From Bacteroidaceae bacterium (lineage in GTDB: Bacteria; Bacteroidota; Bacteroidia; Bacteroidales; Bacteroidaceae), in NCBI GenBank assembly GCA_017622815.1, contig JAGAQH010000027.1, positions 62,001-126,000 on the forward strand: a stretch of DNA of 64,000 bases, in the 5' to 3' direction. The translations under genes were made by a program, and so were the position numbers. Positions 8,373-17,610 of the stretch are shown here, one piece after another; the first letter of the stretch is position 1; the number at the start of each line of letters is the position of its first letter. The notes under the pieces were generated by a model. The model saw nothing but the letters and a program-made list of their open reading frames with translations. It made no database searches and was not told where the DNA came from.

Positions 8373-10834
8373 AGCGTCACCACATGACCATATATAATAT
8401 ATATAATAAGGTATACAGTCTCCCCTTCCTGATACTCCTGACACTGATGCTAACGGGATGTTACCAAACAAAGAACATCCCTGAGGACGAATATCTCTAT
8501 GCCGGAATCAAGGAATTGTCCTACGGGCAACGATGGGACGAGAAACGCAAGAAGAGCCAGGACAGCACGGGAGTGATAACTGCCGTAGCCGATGCCTATA
8601 CCGCCGTAGAGGACATATTCCGTGGCAATACCGACACAAAGGAAGGAGAGAAGCAAAGAGAACTCACACCCGAAGAGCAGGACAGCCTGCGACGACAGGA
8701 AATCATAGACAAGGAGGCGTACAGCACAGCACGTGCTGAAGTGACCGGGGCACTTGCCTACGCCCCGAACGGAACCATTATGGGTTCCAGTTACTGGACA
8801 CACCCCTTCACCATAGGTCTGTGGGTATGGAATCGCTACGGCCAGAGCGAAAGCGCCTTCGGCAAATGGATGATGAACACTCTTGGGGCGACACCCAAAT
8901 ACATCAGTACCGTTAGTCCCAGCATACGAACCCAGGTGGCACGCAACACACTACGCAATCATGGTTATTTCCGTGGTGACGTCAGATACCGCATCGAGGA
9001 CGTGAAGAACCCCCGAAAGAAGAAAATATCCTATCAGGTTCTGCCGGGAGAACTGTTCCATCTGGACAGCATAGAGTACCGCGACTTCCCCTTGAGCATA
9101 GACACACTCATCAGGCAGACGATGGACGAGTCGCTGTTGAAGCGCAACAATCCCTTCAACGTGCCGACACTTGCCAACGAACGCGACCGCATAGCATCTC
9201 TTCTGCGCAATCGCGGCCACTACTATTTCCGTAGCGACCACATTGCCTACAAGGCCGACACTCTCATGCGGCCCGAACACGTACAATTGCAGGTACTGCC
9301 CTCTCCCACCATGACACAGGTGGCAAAACAACCCTTCCACATAGGTAATACACGCATTACCATACTGAAATACAATACACGCGAACTGACAGATTCATTC
9401 TCGCTTCGTAATTTGAGTATGCAATGGAGCGGAGGTGGCAAGCGCAAGCCATCCCTAAGGCTGTCTGCCTTCTACAGATACCTTTACATGAAGAAAGGCG
9501 ACCTTTACAATCAAGACCTGCATAATCTGATGATAAGCAAACTGTCCGGCATGGGCATATTCTCCTCCGTGCAGGTGAACTATGTGCCAAAGGATACGGC
9601 TTTGCTGCAAGGCAAGTACAACACCACGCAGTTCAACGACACCCTGGACTTGGACATCCAATGCATGCTGGACAAGCCGTACGACAGTGAGTTTGAAGCC
9701 AAGATTACCAACAAGACAAATGGTCTGCTCGGCCCAGGACTGTCCTATTCCATAAACAAGCGCAACGCATTCCGCGGTGCAGAGACGCTAACCCTGGGTG
9801 TTAACGGTTCGTACGAATGGCAGACCGGAGCCAACATGCAAGGAGACAAGACGGGCATCAATTCGTGGGAACTGGGAGGCAACCTGAATCTCACCTATCC
9901 ACGATTCATATTCTTCGGAAACCTGTGGCGCAAACTCAACAGGAAGATACAGGCCTCTACACTGTTCAAGATGGACGTAAAATGGATGAACAGTGCCGGA
10001 TACTATGGAAGTGCCAGTGCCGGTGCACGCATAAAGTGGACCTTCCAGAAAGGAGAAAACATCATCCACGAGTTCACGCCAGTACGTCTGGAATACAATC
10101 ACCTGCTAAGCACCACACAGCGTTTCGATAGCCTGATGACTGAGAATCCGGCCCTCTATGAGAGCCTGCGAGACAAACTGGTCCCCAGCATGGAATACGC
10201 CTTCACCTGGACCAGCCCAAAGGTCCAGAAGCATCAGGGACGCGTGTCCCTCTTCACGAAGCAGGCCATCCAGTTCCAGAAGTACACGGCCGAATACTCC
10301 CACATGCTACGTGTCTCCCCTCGTAGCCAACTGGTGCTTCGCGGCTACCTTGGATTTATCTGGAACTATGGCGACAAGACTGCACCCTATGCCGACCTCT
10401 TCTCTGCCGGCGGTGCCAACAGCATCCGCGCCTTCGGCGTTCGTGGCATAGGTCCTGGCAGTTACAACCCTGCGGAAAGCAGTTATTCATATCTCGACCA
10501 AGTGGGTAACATACGTTTCGAATGCAACGTGGAGTACCGCTTCCCTCTCGTGGCAAACCTCTTCGGAGCCGTATTTCTGGATGCCGGCAATGTATGGCTC
10601 ACCAAGGAAGACCCGGCACGTCCAGGCGGACGCTTCCAATGGAAAAACTTTGGCAAGGAACTGGCTCTTGGCACTGGTGCCGGCCTACGATACGACCTGG
10701 AGTTTCTGGTCATCCGTTTTGATGTTGGCGTGGGATTGCATGCACCCTACGACACAGGCAAGACAGGTTACTACAACATGCCTTCATTCGGCAAATCGCT
10801 TGGCTATCATTTTGCCGTAGGCTACCCGTTCTGA
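8369..10834 (+). CDS. tamL: TamL, lipoprotein Omp85 (BamA/TamA-family) outer-membrane protein
   Basis: An 821-residue Omp85-family protein. The N-terminus is a lipoprotein signal with lipobox LMLTGC (Cys31), which distinguishes the Bacteroidota TamL subfamily from proteobacterial TamA. A periplasmic POTRA region (about residues 190-440) precedes a C-terminal 16-strand-type barrel. The barrel carries the VRGIGPGSYNP-like VRG loop motif and the terminal strand GYHFAVGYPF ending in Phe. It overlaps tamB by four bases, so the two products are probably made in step and work as one machine across the envelope. A strong terminator follows. The subfamily call rests on the lipobox plus the tamB neighbour. 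Confidence 0.9.
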   Translation: MKRHHMTIYNIYNKVYSLPFLILLTLMLTGCYQTKNIPEDEYLYAGIKELSYGQRWDEKRKKSQDSTGVITAVADAYTAVEDIFRGNTDTKEGEKQRELTPEEQDSLRRQEIIDKEAYSTARAEVTGALAYAPNGTIMGSSYWTHPFTIGLWVWNRYGQSESAFGKWMMNTLGATPKYISTVSPSIRTQVARNTLRNHGYFRGDVRYRIEDVKNPRKKKISYQVLPGELFHLDSIEYRDFPLSIDTLIRQTMDESLLKRNNPFNVPTLANERDRIASLLRNRGHYYFRSDHIAYKADTLMRPEHVQLQVLPSPTMTQVAKQPFHIGNTRITILKYNTRELTDSFSLRNLSMQWSGGGKRKPSLRLSAFYRYLYMKKGDLYNQDLHNLMISKLSGMGIFSSVQVNYVPKDTALLQGKYNTTQFNDTLDLDIQCMLDKPYDSEFEAKITNKTNGLLGPGLSYSINKRNAFRGAETLTLGVNGSYEWQTGANMQGDKTGINSWELGGNLNLTYPRFIFFGNLWRKLNRKIQASTLFKMDVKWMNSAGYYGSASAGARIKWTFQKGENIIHEFTPVRLEYNHLLSTTQRFDSLMTENPALYESLRDKLVPSMEYAFTWTSPKVQKHQGRVSLFTKQAIQFQKYTAEYSHMLRVSPRSQLVLRGYLGFIWNYGDKTAPYADLFSAGGANSIRAFGVRGIGPGSYNPAESSYSYLDQVGNIRFECNVEYRFPLVANLFGAVFLDAGNVWLTKEDPARPGGRFQWKNFGKELALGTGAGLRYDLEFLVIRFDVGVGLHAPYDTGKTGYYNMPSFGKSLGYHFAVGYPF

Positions 10835-10875
10835 CATATCCAGCACAACCCTCACACGTTGTTTTTAGCATAATT

Positions 10876-10908
10876 TGCCCGTCTCTGCATGAAAGACGGG
10901 CATTTTTT
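10876..10908 (+). terminator. Rho-independent terminator after tamL
   Basis: TGCCCGTCT (10876-10884) pairs with AGACGGGCA (10894-10902), followed by TTTTTT. It closes the fabG-tamL gene group. Confidence 0.9.
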
Positions 10909-10943
10909 CGTATTACGATGAACCGTCGTATGCTTTTTCTTTG

Positions 10944-10952
10944 TATATTTGT
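10944..10952 (+). promoter_or_regulatory. Bacteroidota -7 box for the nucleotidyltransferase
   Basis: TATATTTGT fits TAnnTTTG and lies 46 bases before the ATG at 10998. A TTT-rich run sits a few bases upstream. Confidence 0.6.
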
Positions 10953-10997
10953 AGCGAAAGAATACTTAATGTTAACCTATTTAAACACATTTACACA

Positions 10998-11915
10998 ATG
11001 AAACCTACACTATTCCTTCTGGCTGCCGGTATGGGTAGCCGCTACGGTGGTCTGAAGCAGTTGGACACTCTCGGCCCTCAGGGTCAGAGCATTATGGACT
11101 ACAGTATTTATGATGCTATCCAGGCAGGCTTCGGCAAGATTGTATGGGTTATCCGCCGCGACTTCGAACAGCAGTTCCGCGAACAGATTCTGGCCAAGTA
11201 CGAGGGACATGTTCCTTGCGAACTCTGTTTCCAGGCTCTGGACGCACTGCCCGAAGGCTTCACTGTTCCCGAAGGCCGTGAAAAGCCCTGGGGTACCAAC
11301 CATGCCGTTATGATGGGCAAGGACGTTATCAAGGAGCCTTTCGCTGTACTGAACTGCGATGACTTCTACGATCGCGACGCTTTCCAGGTAATGGCAAAGT
11401 TCCTGACCTCTCTGCCCGAGGGCAGCAAGGGCAAGTATGCAATGGTAGGCTTCCGTGTGGACAACACCCTGTCCGAAAGCGGTACCGTTAGCCGTGGCAT
11501 CTGCGAGATGGATCCCGAGACACACCTGCTGACCGGTGTTGTTGAGCGCACGAAGATCGAGCGCCACAACGGTGTTGTAGAGTATCTGGACGAGGACGGC
11601 ACCACATGGGTTGCTATCCCCGACACCGCTCCCACCAGCATGAACTTCTGGGGCTTCACTCCCGATTACTTCCAGTACAGCGAAGACTTCTTCAAGGTAT
11701 TCCTGTCTGACCCCAAGAACCAGACCAACCTGAAGAGCGAATTCTTCATCCCCTTGATGGTGGACACCCTCATCAAGGAAGGCAAGGCTACCTGCGAGGT
11801 TCTTGACACTACCTCTAAGTGGTTCGGCGTTACCTATCCCGAGGATCGTCCCGAGACCGTAGCCAAGCTCGCTGCTCTGCACGAGGCCGGCCAGTATCCC
11901 GACCAGATGTTCTAA
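10998..11915 (+). CDS. Sugar-phosphate nucleotidyltransferase-like protein
   Basis: A 305-residue NTP_transferase family protein. The N-terminus MKPTLFLLAAGMGSRYGGLKQ carries the nucleotide-binding signature GxGxRxGG and a following K as in sugar-1-phosphate nucleotidylyltransferases. NCDDFYDRDAF supplies the metal-binding aspartates. No left-handed beta-helix follows, so it is a stand-alone catalytic domain. Frequent GTT/GCT codons give it a highly expressed look compared with neighbours. The ATG at 10998 is preferred to an in-frame ATG at 10941, which would start upstream of the promoter box. Nothing nearby names the sugar substrate. Confidence 0.85.
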   Translation: MKPTLFLLAAGMGSRYGGLKQLDTLGPQGQSIMDYSIYDAIQAGFGKIVWVIRRDFEQQFREQILAKYEGHVPCELCFQALDALPEGFTVPEGREKPWGTNHAVMMGKDVIKEPFAVLNCDDFYDRDAFQVMAKFLTSLPEGSKGKYAMVGFRVDNTLSESGTVSRGICEMDPETHLLTGVVERTKIERHNGVVEYLDEDGTTWVAIPDTAPTSMNFWGFTPDYFQYSEDFFKVFLSDPKNQTNLKSEFFIPLMVDTLIKEGKATCEVLDTTSKWFGVTYPEDRPETVAKLAALHEAGQYPDQMF

Positions 11916-11966
11916 TACAGAGAATCATTCGATTGTAAGGAAGATTTCCTGTCAAGACGAAACAGC

Positions 11967-12026
11967 AAATGGTGTGCAACGTTAGCGTAACCCTGTTTAC
12001 GCAACGAGGCGCACCATTTTACTTTT
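11967..12026 (+). terminator. Large hairpin terminator in the 380-base gap before purL
   Basis: AAATGGTG (11967-11974) pairs with CACCATTT (12012-12019). An inner GCGTAA/TTACGC helix is followed by TTACTTTTCTCC. The rest of the gap (12027-12234) shows no gene; a short minus-strand reading frame there runs through the hairpin and is not credible. Confidence 0.65.
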
Positions 12027-12234
12027 CTCCTCCACTCCGACGTACCCTCTGAAGTCTTCCCCGGCAGCATTCCCACCATCGTCAGTTGCAGCAGTGTAGC
12101 GATCAACACAAGAAAATAACAGAGTCCAGACAACATTATTGCATAATGTACACCTGCATTCATCCCTGTAATGCCTCTGTATCAACCTCTACTCCACCAT
12201 AGTTCCCCTGTATTTAAATTATAACCCACTATTC

Positions 12235-12267
12235 TTTGCCCCTTTGGCAAAAAAAGCGTAACTTTAC
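12235..12267 (+). promoter_or_regulatory. Promoter of purL
   Basis: A -33 element TTTG (12235-12238) is followed after 20 bases by TAACTTTAC (12259-12267), a one-base variant of TAnnTTTG. The ATG is at 12296. Confidence 0.65.
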
Positions 12268-12295
12268 ACCGCGAATATTATAAGCAAAGAAAGAT

Positions 12296-15200
12296 ATGGC
12301 AATTACCTTCTTTAAAACACCGCAGCAGAGCATCATCGCTACGGAAAGTGCCGAGGTTCTGACCAAGGCCGAGATAGAAAAGTTGTGCTGGCTGTATGGC
12401 GAGGCCGAAATGTTGGAAGCAGACCATCTGGCAGGTTGCTTCGTGGGTCCGCGCCGCGAGATGATAACTCCCTGGAGTACCAATGCCGTGGAGATAACAC
12501 AGAACATGGCTGTACAGGGCATTGCACGCATAGAGGAATACTTCCCGGTGCAGAACGAGGAGGCCGAATTCGACCCCATGCTTCAGCGCATGTACAAGAA
12601 CGGTCTGGACCAGAATCTGTTCCGCGTGAACATAGAGCCTCAGCCCATCGTGGAGATTACCGACCTGGAGACATACAACGAGCAGGAAGGTCTGGCACTG
12701 AGCGCAGAAGAGATTGAATACCTGCACAAGGTGGAGGGCCAGTTGGGCCGTCCCCTGACAGACTCCGAGGTATTCGGTTTCGCACAAATCAACAGCGAGC
12801 ACTGCCGTCACAAGATTTTCGGCGGAACCTTCATCATCGACGGTGAAGAGAAGGAGAGCAGCCTGTTCCAGATGATCAAGAAGACCACTCAGGAAAACCC
12901 CAACCGCATACTCTCTGCCTACAAGGACAACGTGGCGTTCAGCCAGGGTCCCAAGGTGGAACTCTTTGCGCCTGCCACCCATGCCGAGCCCGACTACTAT
13001 CAGGTGAAGGAGGTGGAGAGCGTAATCTCACTGAAGGCAGAGACACACAACTTCCCCACCACCGTGGAGCCTTTCAACGGCGCCTCTACCGGTAGTGGCG
13101 GTGAGATACGCGACCGTATGGGCGGTGGCGTAGGTTCTATGCCCATTGCAGGTACGGCTGTGTACATGACCAGTTACTCACGCCTGCAGGGCGATGCTGT
13201 AAGTGCCGAGCACGATGCAAGCCTGAAGCAATGGGAAAAGATATTGCCCGTACGCGAGTGGTTGTACCAGACTCCCGAGCAGATTCTCATAAAGGCCTCC
13301 AACGGTGCCAGCGACTTCGGCAACAAGTTCGGCCAGCCCCTCATCTGCGGTTCAGTGCTGACTTTCGAGCACAACGAGGAGGGCAGCCAGGAGAGATATG
13401 CCTATGACAAGGTTATCATGCTTGCAGGCGGTGTGGGCTACGGCACAAAGCGCGACTGTCTGAAAGGCCAGCCCCAGCCCGGCAACAAGGTTGTGGTGAT
13501 GGGTGGCGAGAACTACCGCATCGGTCTTGGTGGCGGCAGCGTAAGTTCCGTGGAGACCGGCCGTTATAGCAGCGGCATCGAGTTGAACGCCGTACAGCGC
13601 GCCAACCCCGAAATGCAGAAGCGCACCTACAACGTGGTACGTGCCCTGTGCGAGGAGGACAACAACCCCATCGTCAGCATCCACGACCATGGTTCTGCAG
13701 GACACGTGAACTGTCTGAGCGAACTTGTCGAGGAGTGTGGCGGCATCATACACATGGACAAACTGCCCATCGGCGACAAGACTCTCTCCGCCAAGGAAAT
13801 CATTGCCAACGAGAGCCAGGAGCGCATGGGTCTGCTCATTGACGAAAAAGCCATAGAGCATGTGCGCCGCATTGCCGAACGCGAACGTGCCCCCATGTAC
13901 ACCGTGGGCGAGACAACAGGCGACCACCGCTTCACCTTCGAGCAGGCCGACGGCGTGCGTCCCTTTGATCTGGCCGTAGAGCAGATGTTCGGTTCGTCTC
14001 CCAAGACCATCATGGTGGACAAGACCGTGGAACGCACATACAGCGACAAGAAGGACATCGATCCTGCACAGATAGAGACATACCTGAAGAACCTTCTGCC
14101 CCTGGAGGCCGTTGCATGTAAGGACTGGCTGACCAACAAGGTGGACCGTTGCGTCAGCGGCCGCGTGGCACGCCAGCAGTGTCAGGGCGAATTGCAGTTG
14201 CCACTGAGCGACTGCGGTGCCGTGGCTCTCGACTACCGTGGCGAGAAGGGTATTGCCACCGCACTGGGTCATGCACCTCAGGCAGCATTAGCAAATCCTG
14301 CAACAGGCAGCGTGCTGGCAGTGGCAGAGGCACTGACCAACCTGGTATGGGCACCCCTTGCCATAGAGGACGAGAAGGGTGCAAGTGCTATGGACAGCAT
14401 CAGCCTGAGCGCCAACTGGATGTGGCCCTGCCGTGCACAGGAGGGCGAGGACGCACGTCTGTACAGTGCCGTTAAGGCATTGAGCGACTTCTGCTGCGCC
14501 CTGCAGATCAACGTGCCCACCGGCAAGGACTCTCTGAGCATGACCCAGAAGTACCCCAACGGTGACAAGGTTGTAAGTCCAGGTACCGTGATTGTAAGCG
14601 CAGGCGGCGAGGTAAGCGACATCAAGAAGATAGTTTCTCCCGTGCTGAAGCAGGTGAAGGGCAAGTGGGCAGGCAGCCGTCTGTACCATATCGACTTTAG
14701 TTTCGATGCCCTGAAACTGGGCGGCAGCGCCTTCAACCAGAGTTGGGGACTGGTGGGCAGCGACGTTCCCACAGTGCAGAACCCCGAATACTTCCGCGAT
14801 GCCTTCCTGGCTGTTCAGCAACTCGTCAGCGAGGGCCTCATCCTTGCCGGTCACGACATCAGTGCCGGTGGTCTGGCTACCTGTCTGCTGGAAATGTGTT
14901 TTGCCAACACCACAGGTGGTCTGAAACTCGACCTGAGCAAGTTCAAGGGCGAGAATGACGCACAGGATGCATTGGTGAAGATCCTCTTTGCAGAGAACCC
15001 CGGTGTGGTAATTCAGGTAAGCGACGAGAACGGTGCACGCGTGAAGAAGATTCTGGAGGATGCCGGTGTGGGTTACATCAAGATCGGCGAGGTTTGCGAG
15101 GAACGCACCATCGACCTTGGACAGGGCATCAAATTGGACATCGACCAGTATCGCGACATCTGGTACCAGACTTCATACCTGCTGGACCGCAAGCAGAGTT

Positions 15201-16141
15201 TCAACGGCAAGGCAGCCGAGCGTTACCAGAACTACAAGAGCATGCCCGTACAGCCCGTCTTCGGCAAGGACTTCACCGGTAAGTTGAGCCAGTATGGTGC
15301 TAACCCCGACCGTCGTGAGAAGAGCGGCATCCGTGCCGCCGTTATCCGCGAGAAGGGAACCAACAGCGAGCGCGAGATGGCATACTCATTCTGGCTAGCA
15401 GGCTTCGACGTGAAGGACGTTACCATGACCGACCTCATCTCCGGACGCGAGACTCTGGAGGACGTGAACGTGATTGCCTTCTGTGGCGGTTTCTCCAACA
15501 GCGACGTTCTGGGCAGTGCCAAGGGATGGGCAGGCGCATTCCTGTACAACCCCAAGGCCAAGGAGGCATTGGACAAGTTCTATGCGCGCGAGGACACTCT
15601 GAGTCTTGGCGTCTGCAATGGTTGCCAGTTGATGATAGAACTGGGACTGGTCAACAAGTCTCTGGATACCGCCAACGGCGAGAGCATCCTGGACAGCAAG
15701 CGACTGAGCCAGTACCGCAAGGAGACAGCACAGATGCTGCACAACGACAGCCACAAGTTCGAGAGCACCTTCGTAGCACTTACCATACCCGAGAACAAGA
15801 GCGTGATGTTCGGTTCGCTGGGCGGTTTCAAGATTGGCACATGGGTGGCACACGGCGAGGGCAAGTTCCGTCTGCCTAAGGCAGAAAGCGAATACAACGT
15901 GGTGGCAAAGTTCAGTTACACTGGCTATCCCGGCAACCCCAACGGTTCCGACTACGACGTGGCAGCCATCTGCAGCGGCGACGGCCGTCATCTGGCCATC
16001 ATGCCTCACCCCGAGCGCACCATCTTCCCCTGGCAATGCGGCTACTATCCCGAGGAGCGCCGTCTCACCGACCAGTGCACTCCATGGCTGGAAGCCTTCG
16101 TGAACGCACGCAAGTGGGTTGAAGAGAGAATGAAGAAATAA
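12296..16141 (+). CDS. purL: Phosphoribosylformylglycinamidine synthase (large PurL)
   Basis: A 1281-residue single-chain FGAM synthase, catalysing the fourth step of purine synthesis (FGAR + glutamine + ATP to FGAM). Domain order is an N-terminal PurS-like region, a linker, two AIRS-type ATP-binding halves (ETHNFPTTVEPFNGASTG motif near residue 250) and a C-terminal class I glutamine amidotransferase. The amidotransferase has the nucleophile in VCNGCQLM and the His-Glu pair in MPHPERT. Length matches the proteobacterial-type long form, so no separate purQ or purS is needed. It has its own promoter and is followed by a GC-rich hairpin, so it is probably monocistronic. Confidence 0.97.
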   Translation: MAITFFKTPQQSIIATESAEVLTKAEIEKLCWLYGEAEMLEADHLAGCFVGPRREMITPWSTNAVEITQNMAVQGIARIEEYFPVQNEEAEFDPMLQRMYKNGLDQNLFRVNIEPQPIVEITDLETYNEQEGLALSAEEIEYLHKVEGQLGRPLTDSEVFGFAQINSEHCRHKIFGGTFIIDGEEKESSLFQMIKKTTQENPNRILSAYKDNVAFSQGPKVELFAPATHAEPDYYQVKEVESVISLKAETHNFPTTVEPFNGASTGSGGEIRDRMGGGVGSMPIAGTAVYMTSYSRLQGDAVSAEHDASLKQWEKILPVREWLYQTPEQILIKASNGASDFGNKFGQPLICGSVLTFEHNEEGSQERYAYDKVIMLAGGVGYGTKRDCLKGQPQPGNKVVVMGGENYRIGLGGGSVSSVETGRYSSGIELNAVQRANPEMQKRTYNVVRALCEEDNNPIVSIHDHGSAGHVNCLSELVEECGGIIHMDKLPIGDKTLSAKEIIANESQERMGLLIDEKAIEHVRRIAERERAPMYTVGETTGDHRFTFEQADGVRPFDLAVEQMFGSSPKTIMVDKTVERTYSDKKDIDPAQIETYLKNLLPLEAVACKDWLTNKVDRCVSGRVARQQCQGELQLPLSDCGAVALDYRGEKGIATALGHAPQAALANPATGSVLAVAEALTNLVWAPLAIEDEKGASAMDSISLSANWMWPCRAQEGEDARLYSAVKALSDFCCALQINVPTGKDSLSMTQKYPNGDKVVSPGTVIVSAGGEVSDIKKIVSPVLKQVKGKWAGSRLYHIDFSFDALKLGGSAFNQSWGLVGSDVPTVQNPEYFRDAFLAVQQLVSEGLILAGHDISAGGLATCLLEMCFANTTGGLKLDLSKFKGENDAQDALVKILFAENPGVVIQVSDENGARVKKILEDAGVGYIKIGEVCEERTIDLGQGIKLDIDQYRDIWYQTSYLLDRKQSFNGKAAERYQNYKSMPVQPVFGKDFTGKLSQYGANPDRREKSGIRAAVIREKGTNSEREMAYSFWLAGFDVKDVTMTDLISGRETLEDVNVIAFCGGFSNSDVLGSAKGWAGAFLYNPKAKEALDKFYAREDTLSLGVCNGCQLMIELGLVNKSLDTANGESILDSKRLSQYRKETAQMLHNDSHKFESTFVALTIPENKSVMFGSLGGFKIGTWVAHGEGKFRLPKAESEYNVVAKFSYTGYPGNPNGSDYDVAAICSGDGRHLAIMPHPERTIFPWQCGYYPEERRLTDQCTPWLEAFVNARKWVEERMKK

Positions 16142-16153
16142 AACATGACATAC

Positions 16154-16188
16154 TGCGAGGGCGGAGGAGACTCTTCCCCGCCCTCGCA
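16154..16188 (+). terminator. GC-rich hairpin after purL
   Basis: TGCGAGGGCGG (16154-16164) pairs perfectly with CCGCCCTCGCA (16178-16188). There is no T tract, so termination would not be a classical intrinsic one. The 9-nt repeat region begins three bases later. Confidence 0.55.
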
Positions 16189-16190
16189 AC

Positions 16191-16260
16191 TATAGGAGTT
16201 ATAGATGCTATAGATTCTATAGAGACTATAGAGATTATAGAGGCTATAGAAAGTTATAGT
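16191..16260. repeat. 9-nt TATAG-phased tandem repeat
   Basis: TATAGnnnn recurs with a 9-base step about eight times between the purL hairpin and the first chromate-transporter gene. TATAG is invariant and the four following bases vary (examples TATAGATGC, TATAGATTC, TATAGAGAC, TATAGAGAT, TATAGAGGC). It ends 14 bases before the ATG at 16275. No TAnnTTTG box is present nearby. Confidence 0.9.
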
Positions 16261-16274
16261 ATCATCACACACAG

Positions 16275-16799
16275 ATGCTTGAACTATTCGTCACCTTTGC
16301 CAAGATAGGACTGTTTACCATCGGAGGAGGCTATGCCATGATTCCTCTGATAAAGCAGACCGTTGTGGACGAGAAGCAATGGGCCACAGAGGAAGAACTG
16401 ATGGACCTCATTGCCGTGGCACAGTCGTGTCCCGGTGTGTTTGCCGTTAACATCAGCGTGTTCATCGGCTACAGGATGAAGCGTCTGCCCGGAGCACTGA
16501 TGTGCGCCTTTGGCGCTGCCCTACCCTCTTTCTTTATCATATTGGCCATAGCGATATTCTTCCGCCAGTATAGGGAGAACCCGGTTGTGGCAAGCATCTT
16601 CCGTGGCATACGTCCTGCCGTGGCGGCACTGATAGCAGCCCCCGTGTTCAGGATGGCACGCACGGCCAAGATAAATATATATAATGTATGGATACCAGTG
16701 GTGGCGGCCCTTGCCATCTGGATGCTCGGTTTCAGTCCCGTTTACGTGATAATGATAGCGGCCCTTGGCGGATATGCCTACGGCCAACTAACCAAATAA
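16275..16799 (+). CDS. Chromate transporter family (CHR), first half-size subunit
   Basis: A 174-residue membrane protein equal to one half of a full ChrA. It carries the family signature GGGYAMIPL near residue 18 and AQSCPGVFAVNIS in the next loop, with five to six predicted membrane helices. Short CHR proteins work as pairs encoded by adjacent genes, here with the gene at 16840 (40 bases downstream). Known members export chromate, but many anaerobe homologues have no tested substrate, so chromate is a family label rather than a conclusion. The start follows the TATAG repeat closely. Confidence 0.85.
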   Translation: MLELFVTFAKIGLFTIGGGYAMIPLIKQTVVDEKQWATEEELMDLIAVAQSCPGVFAVNISVFIGYRMKRLPGALMCAFGAALPSFFIILAIAIFFRQYRENPVVASIFRGIRPAVAALIAAPVFRMARTAKINIYNVWIPVVAALAIWMLGFSPVYVIMIAALGGYAYGQLTK

Positions 16800-16839
16800 G
16801 GCTCTAAGGACCCTACCTCCACACTAAAGCCCGTTAAAC

Positions 16840-17412
16840 ATGATATTCTTCCTCCTATTCATAACATTCTTCCAGATAGGTCTGCTTGGTTTCGGCGGAG
16901 GCTACTCCATGCTGTCCATGATACAGGCGGAAGTAGTGACACGCCATGGTTGGATGACCATGAGCGAGTTCACCGACATGGTGGCAATAAGCCAGATGAC
17001 ACCCGGTCCCATAGGCATCAACTCGGCCACCTACACCGGTTACACAGCCGTAGTGAATGCCGGTTACCCCGAATGGGCCGGACTTTTAGGCTCTGCCCTG
17101 GCAACCTTTGCCCTGGTTCTGCCCACATTCGTACTGATGATTATCATCAGCCGCTTCCTGCTCCGATATAAATCCCATCCCATTGTGGAAAGCATATTCA
17201 AGGGTCTTCGCCCTGCCGTGGTGGGACTCATAGCAGCAGCAGCACTGCTACTATGCACACATGACAACTTCGGCAGTCCCGACACCGACCCATGGAGGTT
17301 TTGGATAAGCCTTGGACTCTTCGTCTTTGTGTTCATTGGCCAGCAGGTTTACAAGTTGCACCCCATACTGCTCATCTGCATGTGCGGTGTAGCAGGATTG
17401 ATACTTTTTTAA
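16840..17412 (+). CDS. Chromate transporter family (CHR), second half-size subunit
   Basis: A 190-residue partner of the preceding CHR protein. It has GGGYSMLSMI near residue 20, the motif SQMTPGPIGINSATYTGY that matches the second conserved CHR block, and about six membrane helices. The two subunits differ in the conserved loop (SCPGVFAVN versus MTPGPIGIN), as expected of the two non-identical halves of a heterodimer. The tRNA-Pro unit follows; no clear terminator separates them apart from an A/T-rich stretch. Confidence 0.85.
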   Translation: MIFFLLFITFFQIGLLGFGGGYSMLSMIQAEVVTRHGWMTMSEFTDMVAISQMTPGPIGINSATYTGYTAVVNAGYPEWAGLLGSALATFALVLPTFVLMIIISRFLLRYKSHPIVESIFKGLRPAVVGLIAAAALLLCTHDNFGSPDTDPWRFWISLGLFVFVFIGQQVYKLHPILLICMCGVAGLILF

Positions 17413-17455
17413 GAAAATATCTTACGTTTTGCTTGCATAAACAAAAAAAAGGGGT

Positions 17456-17464
17456 TACCTTTGC
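17456..17464 (+). promoter_or_regulatory. Bacteroidota -7 box for tRNA-Pro
   Basis: TACCTTTGC lies 29 bases before the tRNA. TTTG at 17428-17431 and TTGC at 17434-17437 are candidate -33 elements. Confidence 0.75.
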
Positions 17465-17493
17465 AATGTGTTAAGCTTAAAGGCAAGGCACAT

Positions 17494-17566
17494 CGGGGTG
17501 TAGCGCAGTTGGTAGCGCACCTGGTTTGGGACCAGGTGGTCGCCCGTTCGAGTCGGGTCACCCCGA
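17494..17566 (+). tRNA. tRNA-Pro (TGG)
   Basis: A full cloverleaf. The acceptor stem is CGGGGTG/CACCCCG, the anticodon loop TTTGGGA holds anticodon TGG, the T arm is GTTCGAGTC and the discriminator is A. CCA is not encoded. A C followed by seven T residues directly after the acceptor stem should end transcription. Confidence 0.95.
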
Positions 17567-17610
17567 CTTTTTTTATTTATTATAGTACCTGAAATAATAC
17601 TAACAAGACT

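Noticed and set aside
11912-12163. 83-codon minus-strand frame with a hydrophobic N-terminus
   Set aside because: It passes through the hairpin terminator at 11967-12026 and into the end of the nucleotidyltransferase gene, and has no promoter box.
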